Shown here one piece after another: positions 10,301-20,179 of a stretch of 34,320 nt of DNA. The stretch spans positions 401-34,720 of the forward strand of contig JADGJC010000350.1 of assembly GCA_027596075.1 (NCBI GenBank), written 5' to 3'. The position numbers and the translations under genes were made by a program. Under the pieces are notes generated by a model, which searched no databases, was not told where the DNA came from, and was given only the letters and a program-made list of their open reading frames with translations. The stretch is from Rhizophlyctis rosea (taxonomy: Eukaryota; Chytridiomycota; Chytridiomycetes; Rhizophlyctidales; Rhizophlyctidaceae). Position 1 is the stretch's first letter, and each line of letters begins with the position of its first letter.

Positions 10301-12400
10301 TGATGTATTGTGTACACATTATCCAAAGGCTCCGATTCTGAGTTAGTTCGACCCCCGGTTAAGCTCAGCTGCCCCCCTAGTTCTTGCGCAAGAATTGACG
10401 AGAATCAACTTACTGCAGAGAACCGCGCTGTTGACTGAGATTGTCTTCACTGTGTGATTGCACCTTTCATTGCACCTTTCACCCATCTTTTTTGGCAAGA
10501 ATCAAATTGATCAATCTGATACCCGTCAGGAAATCTGTACCCAGGTTATTTCAGGTTGAGGGTTTCGTTGTGTTTCAAAACAGGTGACGCATGACATAAG
10601 GGGCCAAATCTCTCTCATTCCTTTTGTAGGCATGCCTTACATGCAACCGCACATTCCAACTTGGTTTGCTTGCCAACATCCCCTAATATATTACCACTAA
10701 TGGAGACTCCGGGCGTGATATTGGAGACTCCAGCCACCCCAAGTCAGAATGGCAACCTGATTGATAGTATTACACGGTTTCAGCGGGTGAGCTAGTAAAT
10801 GTTTTTCCCATCACCTTCAATGCCTACGGAAGGCGTTGCCAAAAGCCAATGCTGATAGGGAACGTCAGTTGCCTTTTGCCATCGACAAAAATGACAGATG
10901 AAAGGACGGCAATGGATACCCATCGTATGGCCGAAACACTGTTCGATTTCAAAAGACCCAATTGCCGTAAGATACATGTTCATTTGGAAATCGAGGAGGA
11001 AACTCATACAAGATTAGCAATCCAGTTTGAACGAATCGTGTTTGAGATTTGCGATTGGAGACAGGCGACGCTCATCGGTCCCGAATGTCCGAGTGATGAC
11101 AAATGGGCAAGGTAGAAGAAAATGAGTGCAAGTAAACTTTTTTACCGGTAACAAACCCCTGACACTGCTAGTCAGCCTTCAATAAAAAAGTTCCTCCATC
11201 GCATCGACAATTGCTTCAGCAATGATGGAAGTTTGGTTGGAAATACTGCGGCGCAAACGAAGCTTACACGAAAATATGCGTGTGACAACCGAGAAAAAGA
11301 GAACAGAAACATTTACGCAGCAAGGGAGATGCTGGGCCTTGAGTTACGGTCCCCACAGTCACATGGTCATTTGCCAAGTGATAGCCGATGTTGGTTGTGA
11401 GCACGCATTGCATCTTTCGGGACAATACAGGGGCCTCAAGTCCAAAATGCTGGTCTTCGGCACCTGGTGATGTTCAGCGAGAGAACACCATGACCACAAA
11501 AAGGACCGGCAGGTGTGAGTGAGAGATCGAGGACATCGCGCTCACCAATAGGGGAGACGGTCTCTCTGTTGGTTTGTAGTCAATCGCAACGTGAATGGTA
11601 AGCTAATAATCATCCTCGTTGATCCCATGGGCAATTGGAAAGCTTTCTTTCGGACTGATTCTCTCTCGAGTTGTAGTTCAAGCCTTGTAAGACATTAAAA
11701 AGCTGAAATACATACTGGACGTCGTATGGATATTGTAGTGTCTCAGGAATCAAAAGAAAAAGGAATGCCGCTTATCCAGATTTACGAATGGGGCCTTCTC
11801 TGGAATAAATGGTGCTGCCCGCGAAGTCTACAATCTCAACAGCATCGCTTACTCCCAACGCGCCACACCGCTCTTGCTGAACACCTGTGAGGTGGGCGTA
11901 TACATGCAGGACAACGTTCCAAACCCTCCCCCATCCATTCAAAACCACAATCTTCAAAAAATAGTAAGAGAGTGCATCTGTTTCCCAAAAATCCGTCTTC
12001 AGAATATCTATCACCACCACAGGCCAAAATCTTGCATCCCTCTCAAGATCGTCTCGTCAGTCTTCACAGTCAAGCAGACTGGGCTTCTACGACAGAGAGA
12101 TCTACCCACAAAACTTCCTATGGTTCGGCTGAGCGGACAGATCCTATCATCATATTGTTTGCAATTTATATACAAAGACGCGAGGAACAGTCTCTAACTG
12201 AAAAGCGTTGTCGATGATTCGGCTTTTGAGGATGATGGTATTGCTTGAACCGATGAGAATGTTGCTTGCTCGTTGCTGTTCCTAAAAAGCTGCAGTGGCC
12301 GCCACCCACCCCACAAACACAATGTCACAGACCAAGATACTAACCGGAGAACCAAACGCTCCTAGCCCAATCGCCCCTCGCTGCTACCCATAAGCCCGAT
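7341..12400. other. 5-kb gene-poor stretch with weak coding fragments only
   Basis: No open frame here has a recognisable domain. Coding-like but unassigned fragments are 7428-7769 (+), 7987-8415 (-), 8619-8876 (-), 9218-9448 (+), 9525-9731 (-, cysteine-rich), 10849-11115 (+) and 11222-11470 (+). They change strand repeatedly, lack consistent splice sites, and overlap equally open frames on the other strand. A 12-bp tandem duplication (ATTGCACCTTTC twice) sits near 10458-10481. The simplest reading is non-coding or long-decayed sequence, although small lineage-specific genes cannot be excluded. Confidence 0.45.
9525..9731 (-). CDS. possible small cysteine-rich protein fragment
   Basis: This minus-strand frame encodes 68 residues with the pattern C-x2-C-x4-C-x2-C (CGRCPTRQCESC) near the N-terminus and CC-x2-C (CCSSCEKK) near residue 40. 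It ends at a TAG just before 9525. The cysteine spacing suggests metal binding. It has no signal peptide, is short, and has no recognised family. It may be an exon of a larger decayed gene or chance; a frame one base off is also open across the same bases. Confidence 0.2.
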   Translation of the reverse strand: MMCGRCPTRQCESCEVDVNHQLLPSKLGSQLHYGATNYLCCSSCEKKIYAPYQLPHQDVYGQITAPLE

Positions 12401-12405
12401 TTCTT

Positions 12406-12571
12406 GAAGGCACCATACCCCTCTTTTACTTGTGACGTCACCGGGCTATTTTACACCTGCACCCGCCACAAGTAAAGAAAGCGAAGAAGGCACCGCTCCG
12501 TACAGGGCCTTCAAGCGCGACAACGTTCCGGGGCTACTTTACACCCGAACCCGCAGCCGCGCGTGAAGGCC
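12406..12571. repeat. pair of hairpins with near-identical loops (about 88-bp tandem unit)
   Basis: Two similar units lie in tandem. Loop 1 (12435-12466) and loop 2 (12523-12554) match at 26 of 32 bases around GGGCTAYTTTACACC. Loop 1 is enclosed by a perfect 10-bp stem (12425-12434 with 12467-12476). Loop 2 is enclosed by a different stem, 13 of 14 bp (12506-12519 with 12558-12571). Each unit is preceded by GAAGGCACC (12406 and 12486). Translated on the plus strand, the loops give PGYFTPAPATSKE and RGYFTPEPAAARE in different frames, so a decayed protein repeat is an alternative. A perfect TGACGTCA (CRE/ATF-type) site lies at 12433-12440. Confidence 0.5.
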
Positions 12572-14340
12572 TTGAAGAGGGTTTCCGCCTCGTTCAACTC
12601 CCAGGATAAATGTCCCGAAAGGTGAGAAGACGTTCGAGCTTGTAGGTGATCACCTTCGTAGGTTTCGGGAATACCACCATCGAGGTGGGACTTGTCGATC
12701 TTGAAATCCACGGGGGCGGGCACACTTGGTAAGGATGTTATGTTCCTAATGATGAAAAGACAATGCAAGGTGAGTCCCGTCCCACCCCCTCCCTCGGAAA
12801 GCTGACCCGGGTGACAAAGTAGGCAGAGCATCTTGCAGACATGCCGGCAAGCGACACGAATGGAGGATGATTACCCACTGAGGACCTAACGCATGTGCCC
12901 GCTTATTATGCAAAAAGCATAGGTCCCTTCCCCCACATGCCAATTGGGAGAAGAGCGTCGGTTGGTCTGTTTGTATGAACATACAAGGTTTTCCCCCCCT
13001 GTCAGCTCCCATCACAATTACTAGCTAGTGGGCATCGTTGATTGGCCCCTTGACCGTATCTCCCACCCCGCCTCCTCTGGAGATGACGCAAGACCCACGT
13101 GACAAGCATCGCAGGGATCCTCTCGCACCGATGAGCTTCGCGGTCCCCCAAGGAGCACCCCTGTCCACTAGGCACCTCGGCAAAAAGCCGACGGACTTCA
13201 CCATAGTTGCAGGTCAGGTGGGACCACCCATCAGATTGAGAGAAACCCTCTTCGTCATCTCCCCGATATCCCTCGTCGCACCCACCTTTGAAAGCGGGCG
13301 GCTTGTCGTGTGCAGACGATGCACTCTGCTAACCTAGAAGTGATGGGCAAGAAGTGAAAGAAAGGGAGGTCAGTGAATATGTTCGGGTGTGAAGGAGGAA
13401 CAGCACGACTGGTGACCATGGCGGCCACAGACAGCGGTTAGTAAGGGAGAATGTGTCAGCCAAAATTTGTTCCCTCGATCAAGTTCGCAGTTGGATACTG
13501 AGGGTGACGCTGAACTGTTGCTTGCAGTGCCGAGAGTATCCATCCATCCAAATTGCGTCGGTTGGGTGGGTATGGCTCTTGTGTTCGGGGTGTGGATGGT
13601 GTGAAATGGGAATGTGGTTGACCTTGAGCAGAATGTGGGAGATAGAGTGGGAAAGTGAGAAAAGGATGAAAGTTGGTTGGAAGGACCAAGTGAGCAGGCC
13701 CAAATTATTTTGTGACCCTAAGGTGCGCAGGACTTGAAATTTCCGTATCCCCATCTTTCTCACGTAATCAGCCCAGAGCGACGGGTCGGAGCCATGCGAC
13801 GGCCAGCTAAAATGAGATGTTGGGCTGGGTCAATAAAATAAGCCCGTTATCCACCTCGGGCGCGTCGAATCTCGCTGCGCTCATACGAGGGTGAGATAAC
13901 CATCACTTAAGGCCAAGCGCCCAGATTGAGGCTTGTGTGGCTTGAGCACCACGCCGTATGGAACCGAAATGGGTCAAGCGTAGGGCTCATTCGGGCGGGG
14001 TGGGGGCCTTTGTTGTGTGATTGAGACCATATCACCGATGAAGCCAGATCGATCATGAATGAGCAACCGGATCCCACTCACTCACGGACCATGGTTGCAT
14101 GTTGGTGGGTTGTGGCATTGCAATTGGGCCCTGGCACGAACCGCAACAGCCAAGGGGGATCCAACAACTGAAAGGCAGCACACTGCACGAGAGGAGAGGG
14201 TTTGGTCAACCCACCTTCACTTCACTTTCCCACGCTAGGCTATTCCCCCAACTTGCACCTTCAAGTCCGCAGGGGCGAAGATCGTATCTGTTCACTGCAT
14301 ATCGATATCACATACGGTATGTATATACGCACTTGAGGCA
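12572..14340. other. no supported gene
   Basis: Frames at 12511-12831 (-) and 13038-13337 (+) are open and compositionally protein-like, for example FKIDKSHLDGGIPETYEGDH on the minus strand. Neither has a clear start, partner exon or recognised motif. The remainder shows nothing I can assign. Confidence 0.4.
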
Positions 14341-14529
14341 GTGCGGCGCACTCTTTTGACTCATCGTGGGTGGACAATCTCACCTTGCCTTGCACACTGT
14401 CATCTAACCGCGTCTCTTCTTCCCACCAGTCTACCTTCTCACACTGTGGGGGGGGGCGGGGCCCCCGCCGAAAGATTTAGGGTGCGGGAGGCCGTCACAC
14501 TTTTACATACCGTATCAAATCTCATCTGG

Positions 14530-14958
14530 TGTCATATGCTTGCAGGTCTATATACCTTCAGCATCGGCAACACGAGCAGTTTCGGGACATACAAAGATGG
14601 GCGGAATATTCTCGCAAGTGAAGCGACCCATAATCCTCGCTTTCGTAAGTTCGCTTTTTTCATGTGGGTAAAGATCTTCTCGGACAGTACCTGCTTGAAA
14701 AGCGTGATGCTAGAAATCATTGCGCGAACGGCCTTGCTGATCCGGAGTACTTTGATCGCCGATATCCCCCAAAGTTTAAACGTCCTGTTGGGTTGCTTTG
14801 TCGGCCCTCATAATGAGGTGGATGCTGCCGAGGTTTTGCAGCTGGCCACTGAGATCAACAAAACTCTGAAGGAGCCTGCGGATTTGAAGGGACGATCTTA
14901 TCGAAGAGTTGGACTGTCGATTACAGGGTTATGGCGGCTGTCATTGGTGGACACGTAG
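14530..14958 (+). pseudogene. possible decayed gene fragment, family unknown
   Basis: A TATA-like element (CTATATACC) lies near 14550. Downstream, protein-like sequence changes frame. One frame reads ANGLADPEYFDRRYPPKFKR, and the next reads EVDAAEVLQLATEINKTLKE followed by PADLKGRSYRR up to a TAG at 14956. Adjacent coding-like segments in shifted frames suggest a broken gene. I could not match it to a family. The full open frame 14341-14958 begins in GC-rich low-complexity sequence and is probably not the true reading frame at its 5' end. Confidence 0.3.
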
Positions 14959-15636
14959 CACATGAGTCTTTGAGGGCTTGCAGTTTTACGTGAGGGGAAT
15001 TCTCGTGGGTTGAACTGACACGCTCAATAAAATTGTTGGGGCATAGCGTCCAGCGATAGGTCGTACTCAACCCTCACGCTGAATCTTGAGTCCACCCAAA
15101 TTTCTGATATCTGTTCATCTGCACTCATGAATGTCTTGTTTTGAGTTACGTATCGGCCCCCATTACAATTCAATTTCATATTTGAAAAACGTATGAGGAA
15201 CCACCAATGATGGCGAGTAAGCATACACAACACCCTCACAACCACTTCGGCCTTCTCGCTGTCCACCCCGTGGTTGTTCACCACTTCCGTCAATGGGAAG
15301 AGTAGGAATTGGCGTGGTCATGCTGGTTTGTTCTTTTTGCGTTGTTGTGTGGGTTTTGTTAGTGGTGATGTTTCGCTTGCTTGAAGGTTTGAGGTTGTGG
15401 ATTTCAATGTGGTGAGAACTTGAATGGAGCGACCATTTGTTGGAAAGTGATGTGTGGGAAAGTGTGTGGCCAATCAGAAGGAGTGGAAGAGAAATGGAAA
15501 GGAATGTCCAGAGAGCTGGACACTTTTTGGTCCCCACAGGCCCACACCAGTGACAGCACAAATCGCCACCACCCCCACCTTTCCAAAGTTTTCGCACCAC
15601 CACTCGATCTCGTCTTTCAGCTCTTCACTAAGCGCA
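14959..15636. other. upstream region of the TenI-like gene, no gene seen
   Basis: The interval lies between the 14.9-kb fragment and the ThiE/TenI-like start. Minus-strand frames (15024-15293, 15163-15603) are open, but their Ser/Thr/His-rich and low-complexity composition gives no support. It presumably holds the promoter of the downstream gene; no clear TATA box is visible. Confidence 0.4.
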
Positions 15637-16401
15637 ATGTCACCTCACCACCCACTCTCACCAATCTACATCATAACGGACGACCCTTCCGTAACACCCA
15701 AAACTCGAGTACCCCTCCACACAACCGACACCCTAACCTCCGAGTCCACCCACCCCTTCATCACCCACCTCCTCCACCTCCTAACCACAACCGCCCACCA
15801 ATCCCCTCCACCTTACATCCACGTCCGCGCTAAAAAATCATACCCAACACCATTATCATACGTAACCTTCCTAAAAAGCCTATTCGAACTAACACCCGCC
15901 ACCGACCGTTCCCGCATGATAGCATCAGTCTCCACCACCGACAATATATCTCTCATACTCGACTGTGTAATTTCATACAAAGCCGGAGGAATCCACCTCT
16001 CAGGTTCAGCACTCGAACATCTAACTAATCTCAAAAACCCACACACCCCACCCCACCGAATCCTCCCACACCCCTTCATCGTCACCGCCTCCTGCCACAC
16101 AATAACCCAACTCTCACTGGCCCGTCACCCATACGTGAGTGCCAATTTCGTAGTTCTCTCACCCGTCCTGCCGAGCATAACGTGTCCCTCTGACGCGTGT
16201 CTTGGCTGGGACGGGTTTAAGAAAATCATTGAGGAATCGTATGCGTTGGAGTCTGGTGCTGGGGAGGCGACGGTTCCGGCTGTATACGCTTTAGGAGGAG
16301 TTAGCGCCGAGCATATTGAGGAAGCGAGACGAAGAGGTGGTATTGGAGTTGCGGCGATTTCGTCGTTTTGGCATAACTTGGACTTTGGGATGAGGGTGTG
16401 A
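15637..16401 (+). CDS. ThiE/TenI-fold protein (thiamine-phosphate-synthase superfamily), intronless
   Basis: The protein has 254 residues, starting at the ATG at 15637 and ending at the TGA at 16399. The open frame extends 61 codons further upstream, but that part is not similar to the family. The order of beta-strand motifs follows the TIM-barrel ThiE/TenI family: IYIITDD (9-15), YIHVRAKKS (60-68), GGIHLSG (117-123), FIVTASCHT (147-155), FVVLSPVLPSIT (171-182), VPAVYALGGVS (213-223) and GIGVAAISSFW (235-245). ThiE couples hydroxymethylpyrimidine diphosphate to thiazole phosphate; TenI is a thiazole tautomerase-type relative. The second Asp of the ThiE metal site (the GQeD position) appears as GSAL, which favours a TenI-like or altered activity. 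Fungi normally carry ThiE fused to a thiazole kinase (Thi6), so a stand-alone copy is unusual. The 5' half of the coding strand is C-rich and the 3' half G-rich, as in neighbouring genes. Confidence 0.75.
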   Translation: MSPHHPLSPIYIITDDPSVTPKTRVPLHTTDTLTSESTHPFITHLLHLLTTTAHQSPPPYIHVRAKKSYPTPLSYVTFLKSLFELTPATDRSRMIASVSTTDNISLILDCVISYKAGGIHLSGSALEHLTNLKNPHTPPHRILPHPFIVTASCHTITQLSLARHPYVSANFVVLSPVLPSITCPSDACLGWDGFKKIIEESYALESGAGEATVPAVYALGGVSAEHIEEARRRGGIGVAAISSFWHNLDFGMRV

Positions 16402-16639
16402 TGAGACAGTGGAATGCGAGTGAATATATGTGATATTTCCGTCCTTCGGTCGATTGCCGTGTTGTGCTGTTAGAAGTGAAGGGTTATCCTCTGGTCAAAT
16501 TTGGAGCAACGGATCTGGTTGGAGCCTGTGCGAAAAGATAATGTTGAGACGTGTGTGACCTGTGATGGACCAGAATGAAATGCACGTCAAAGTAGATGTA
16601 AAAGTCTCATACTATATAAGCTTTACCCAATTCTCAAAG

Positions 16640-17880
16640 GGAAGGTACTCGCCCCTTCCTCCCCCCCACCACCACCACCAACCCTCCCAACGGCCTCCAT
16701 ACCCTCACCCCAATACACCTTCTCCCCATCCAAAGTTCACAAAGCACTTCACAAACTCCCTATGCCCCACCGTCTACTACACCAAACTTCCCTACCCTCC
16801 ACGAACCTCTCCTGCACCTCCGGCCCAACCCACACACCGTCCAAGTCCCCGCCCGCGTGTATCCCTCATCTTTTCGACATGGGGCTGGGCTTCTTGCAGC
16901 GTTTGTAGTGGAAGGGGATATGGTAAGGGCGTCGAGCGGAGTTGGGAGAGGAATTGGTCGTAGGGCATGGACGTGTGATCGAAGCGGGTTTTGTTGTGGT
17001 TTGAGGAGTTTGAGGTTGTGGGCGGTAGGTGCGGGTGCCATTCTTAGCGGCGGGTTTTGGTTTGGCGGCAGACGGGGCCCGCCGAACAAGTCCCTCCCTC
17101 CACCCCAATTTACTCCTCACAAGTATATGTACATCCCAGCCAAAAACACTCCACTCCCCAACAACCTCCTCCTTCAACCAACACTTCCCAACATCAAAAC
17201 TCCAACTGACACACTTGGTGGTGGGGGTGGGTCGATAAGGAGTTTCTAGCGCGGCGCGGGACATGAGGATGCCGGATCCGCTGTGGGCGAAGAGCGGACC
17301 GTCCCCTATTTGGCGGACATTGTCACAGGAGGTGAAGATGTTGGGGGCGCCGACGTGGACGGGGAGGTGGAGTGGTGAAGTGGGCGAGGTTTTCGGGGAA
17401 GACGTATGTGCCTGATGGTGGAGGTTGAGTTGATATGAAGTCAATCAGATCAGGTACAAACCTACTCGAAAAAAAAAGTCGAAAATTCTCACCGTTGTCA
17501 ATCATGCCTGCGGCTATGTTCGACCTCGTCCGCGTCGCGTTCGTCTAGGACGACTGTAAAGGATTTCTTTGAGGAGGTCGCGGAGGAGGAGGAGTTGGCC
17601 TGGGTTGGGTGTTAGGACTGCGATGTCGCTTCCTTTGTAGCCTGGTGGGGTTGGGAGCGTATTATCAGTTTGAGATGGATAAAACAAACACCTGCTTATC
17701 CAAATACAAACACAAACACACAAAACCCTGCCCAAAAAGACTCACCATTCTGAATCGAATACCTAACCAACCCAACACACATCCTCGGCTCCTCCCCATT
17801 AACACAACTCATAACCGCCGCAGTTGGTGCAGGGCTACTACGGCTGCCCGTCTATTGTACTGGTGTCGAGGGAAGGGGTG
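16640..17880 (-). pseudogene. decayed fringe-like (beta-1,3-type) glycosyltransferase
   Basis: Homology is visible in several frames on the minus strand. In order it shows MCVGLVRYSIQN, a phase-1 intron (GTGAGT..CCAG), GYKGSDIAVLTPNPGQLLLL, a frame change, then MIDN joined through a GTGAGA..CAG intron to GTYVFPENLAHF. After another frame change come VGAPNIFTSCDNV and GPLFAHSGSGILMSRAALE. These correspond to the nucleotide-sugar-binding DxD region and the GG.GxxLSR region of fringe-family enzymes, which are Golgi type II membrane proteins. The DDDT expected before YVFPENL reads DNGT, so the metal-binding acid motif is damaged as well. At least two frame changes make it non-functional. A Lys/Arg/Pro-rich low-complexity frame follows to about 16640. 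The preserved intron borders show it was a genuine genomic gene, not a processed copy. Confidence 0.65.
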
Positions 17881-17884
17881 GTGA

Positions 17885-18650
17885 TCCAGGCCGATCACTC
17901 GTCCGGATCTCGCCGTGTTGTCTGCTCGGAGTGAGTTGTTTAGAATAGAAGCATGGGACATGCTCTATGAGGATCAGACGACGACATATTTGTTGCGTCT
18001 GTTTCACTATCCTTCGGTACTATTCTTCTATCATGCTGCGTATAAGCTTCGCATCTCAAGCTGACAACTAACCTGCCTCGTAACGTTCCATTCATTTGTC
18101 GGAGGCCGGAGGCCAACTTTCGTGTGTTGAAGTACTATCTCAGCCTCAAGCCGTCTGACTCTGGCCGTTGCCTACATTATTTTGAACGACGAGGGGAGAC
18201 TGAGTATAAAGTCATGTCTACATGTGTCTCAAAGTCGGCGATGCACGATGGAAAAGGGGGAGACGCAAGTTGCAACTGACGGTGCGGGGTGTGGCTTGTG
18301 ACCATTCCGAATTTGTGGATCTGACCGGACCTTCGGAGCCACCGTGCGGATAAACCAAACGACCCGAGAACCAATGGCGGTGTTCGGATGACCTGTGGTG
18401 CTTGGCACTGCTTGCCAGCTTCCTCTTGAACCCTACCCATTCCCAATGGCAATCTCAAATACCTAGTACTCCCTGCTCTAGGTCCACTATGTTGAGCCTG
18501 TAGTTCTCAATTGAATATGCATACAGGGTTTCGTGAACAGCACTTGCACACACATAAGTGACAAATATGCTTCTACGCTGTGGTATGTCACTGATGTCCG
18601 TGCCCCTCTTGGCTCGCACGAACGACCACATCACTTGTCAGCGCCCTTGG
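17885..18650. other. no supported gene
   Basis: This is the interval upstream of the decayed glycosyltransferase. The open frame 18177-18458 (-) has no motif. The segment contains no repeat or RNA gene that I can support. Confidence 0.4.
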
Positions 18651-19220
18651 TTCACTCGTGTTCGCATCCGAGAGCATCCTTCACTGATATGTCGTATTTT
18701 TTGGCAGCATGCAACCTTCTTCGAAACTTCGAAAGCAAAGACCTTTTCAGGTACGCGCAAACCGGCCGGTTTTTTTGCTTTTTCTCACGTTCTATGAGGT
18801 GCATCAAGCTGATCGGCACTACCTCTCAAAAACAGACGCTGCGCCTCCGCAAGCTTTTCTAGAGTAGTTTGTGGCGTGGTCATCTGTGACCACGTGGCCA
18901 CAGTGGATGACATGCTCAGCGGGTTCGGAAAACTCACCGACACAGACTGCGCATCGTTCTTAAACATTATTGTGGAGGTGGGTCTGATAGGTGCCGAAAG
19001 CGTGTCACTGACTTAGTGTTGTCATTCCGTGACATTGTTGACGCTTGGGGACGCCATACCGAAACTGACTCAAGGGTCTCGTTCCCACGCTCATCATTAG
19101 TGTCATAGTTGGCTTGGAAGTCACAACTGAAGCACTGACGGACGACGACCTTCGACGGAATCGGAATATGGGAAGAGCACTAGTGCACCGAGGATTGGGA
19201 CTCGATCGGCTTGTGGTATG
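18650..19220 (+). pseudogene. decayed coding fragments, family unknown
   Basis: Plus-strand segments with protein-like composition appear in alternating frames. One reads VATVDDMLSGFGKLTDTDCA and continues into a hydrophobic FLNIIVEVGLIG. Further on comes LIISVIVGLEVTTEALTDDD followed by LRRNRNMGRALVHRGLGLDR, ending at a GTATGT that would make a good intron donor near 19216. Stops between the segments prevent one reading frame. I do not recognise the family. Frame alternation with intact-looking peptide stretches is the same picture as the better-identified decayed genes downstream. Confidence 0.35.
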
Positions 19221-20160
19221 TTTTGGGTCTATGCGGGGTGATTCGTCGTAGAGTCAGGGCAATCACTTGCAAATTTTCCAATAACCTGCTCACTTAAATT
19301 CTTATTTGTTTACTTCTTCACCGCCACCTTTCGTCCCATTCCTTGCCAAAACCTCCCAAAACCCGCATATCTGCACCACCCTCATCACGCCAAACTCCAA
19401 TAAACGCTGACCCATAACGTGCTCGTACATGAGCATTGACGTTTGTGAATGAAGGAGTTTAGCTTGCGGGTTTGCTTGCATGGTGTGAAAGGCCGTATGT
19501 TTGGGCGGGTACGATCGTCGAGGTGCTTGGGAAGCGACGGATTTGATTACTGTTTGAATGAGGCATTATTTTTTGCAGACTAGGAGCGTAATGGGGGATG
19601 CGAAAGCATAGATTCACCGAAACTAATCGTCCATTATTCCATCACACCATCAGGAAGGACCATACGACAGGATTTAAATCCAATGTGTGCTATTTTATGT
19701 CAGTGATGGTAAGGCATTTGGATTTTGGCTCTGGCCATATTACATTACGCCCTCCTTGTTGAGAATGGCAGCGCTAACACATGTCTTCGCCTGCGTGTTC
19801 CAGATGATGTAGTATCCTTCCTGAAACGCTGCAAAACCGCCATCGGCACCCAAGGGACTAATAGACATCCAAGGAAATGGGACGCGGATGTGGATAGGGT
19901 GGATAGTTCTGTAACGAGGTGAGGGGCAGGTCTGGTGGAATTCTCATCTCCTCCAGGAACTTTGAGGCCGTGCGTGCGGGGACAAGTCCTTCTTTTGCTT
20001 TTAGTCCGCTTCGTCGACACTTCAACATCACTTTCCCATTTGAATTCTCTTTCCTTGTGTCTCTTTACCACATAGATTTTGCGAGATTTTGCGAGGACTT
20101 TTCGAGAAGGCTGAAATCAAGGTTTTCGAAGAGAAATCCGTGGACTGGGTTTCATTAGTT
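19221..20160. other. no clear gene; weak coding traces before the ARPC1 relic
   Basis: AT-rich sequence runs to about 19700, then weak plus-strand traces appear, including VPDDVVSFLKRCKTAIGTQG (19800-19860) and EIKVFEEKSVDWVSLVDDQP (about 20115-20175). They carry no recognisable family signal and could be parts of another broken gene. Confidence 0.35.
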
Positions 20161-20179
20161 GACGACCAGCCAGTTGGAG

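Noticed and set aside
11874..12217. Plus-strand frames with a HSQADWASTTERSTHKTSYG stretch, faintly like ciliary microtubule-binding repeats
   Set aside because: Single weak resemblance, no second exon or repeat; not enough to call a gene.
13840..13910. Inverted repeat around GTTATCCACCTCG with a GTCGAATC T-loop-like word
   Set aside because: The pairing needs several gaps and no other tRNA arm is present.
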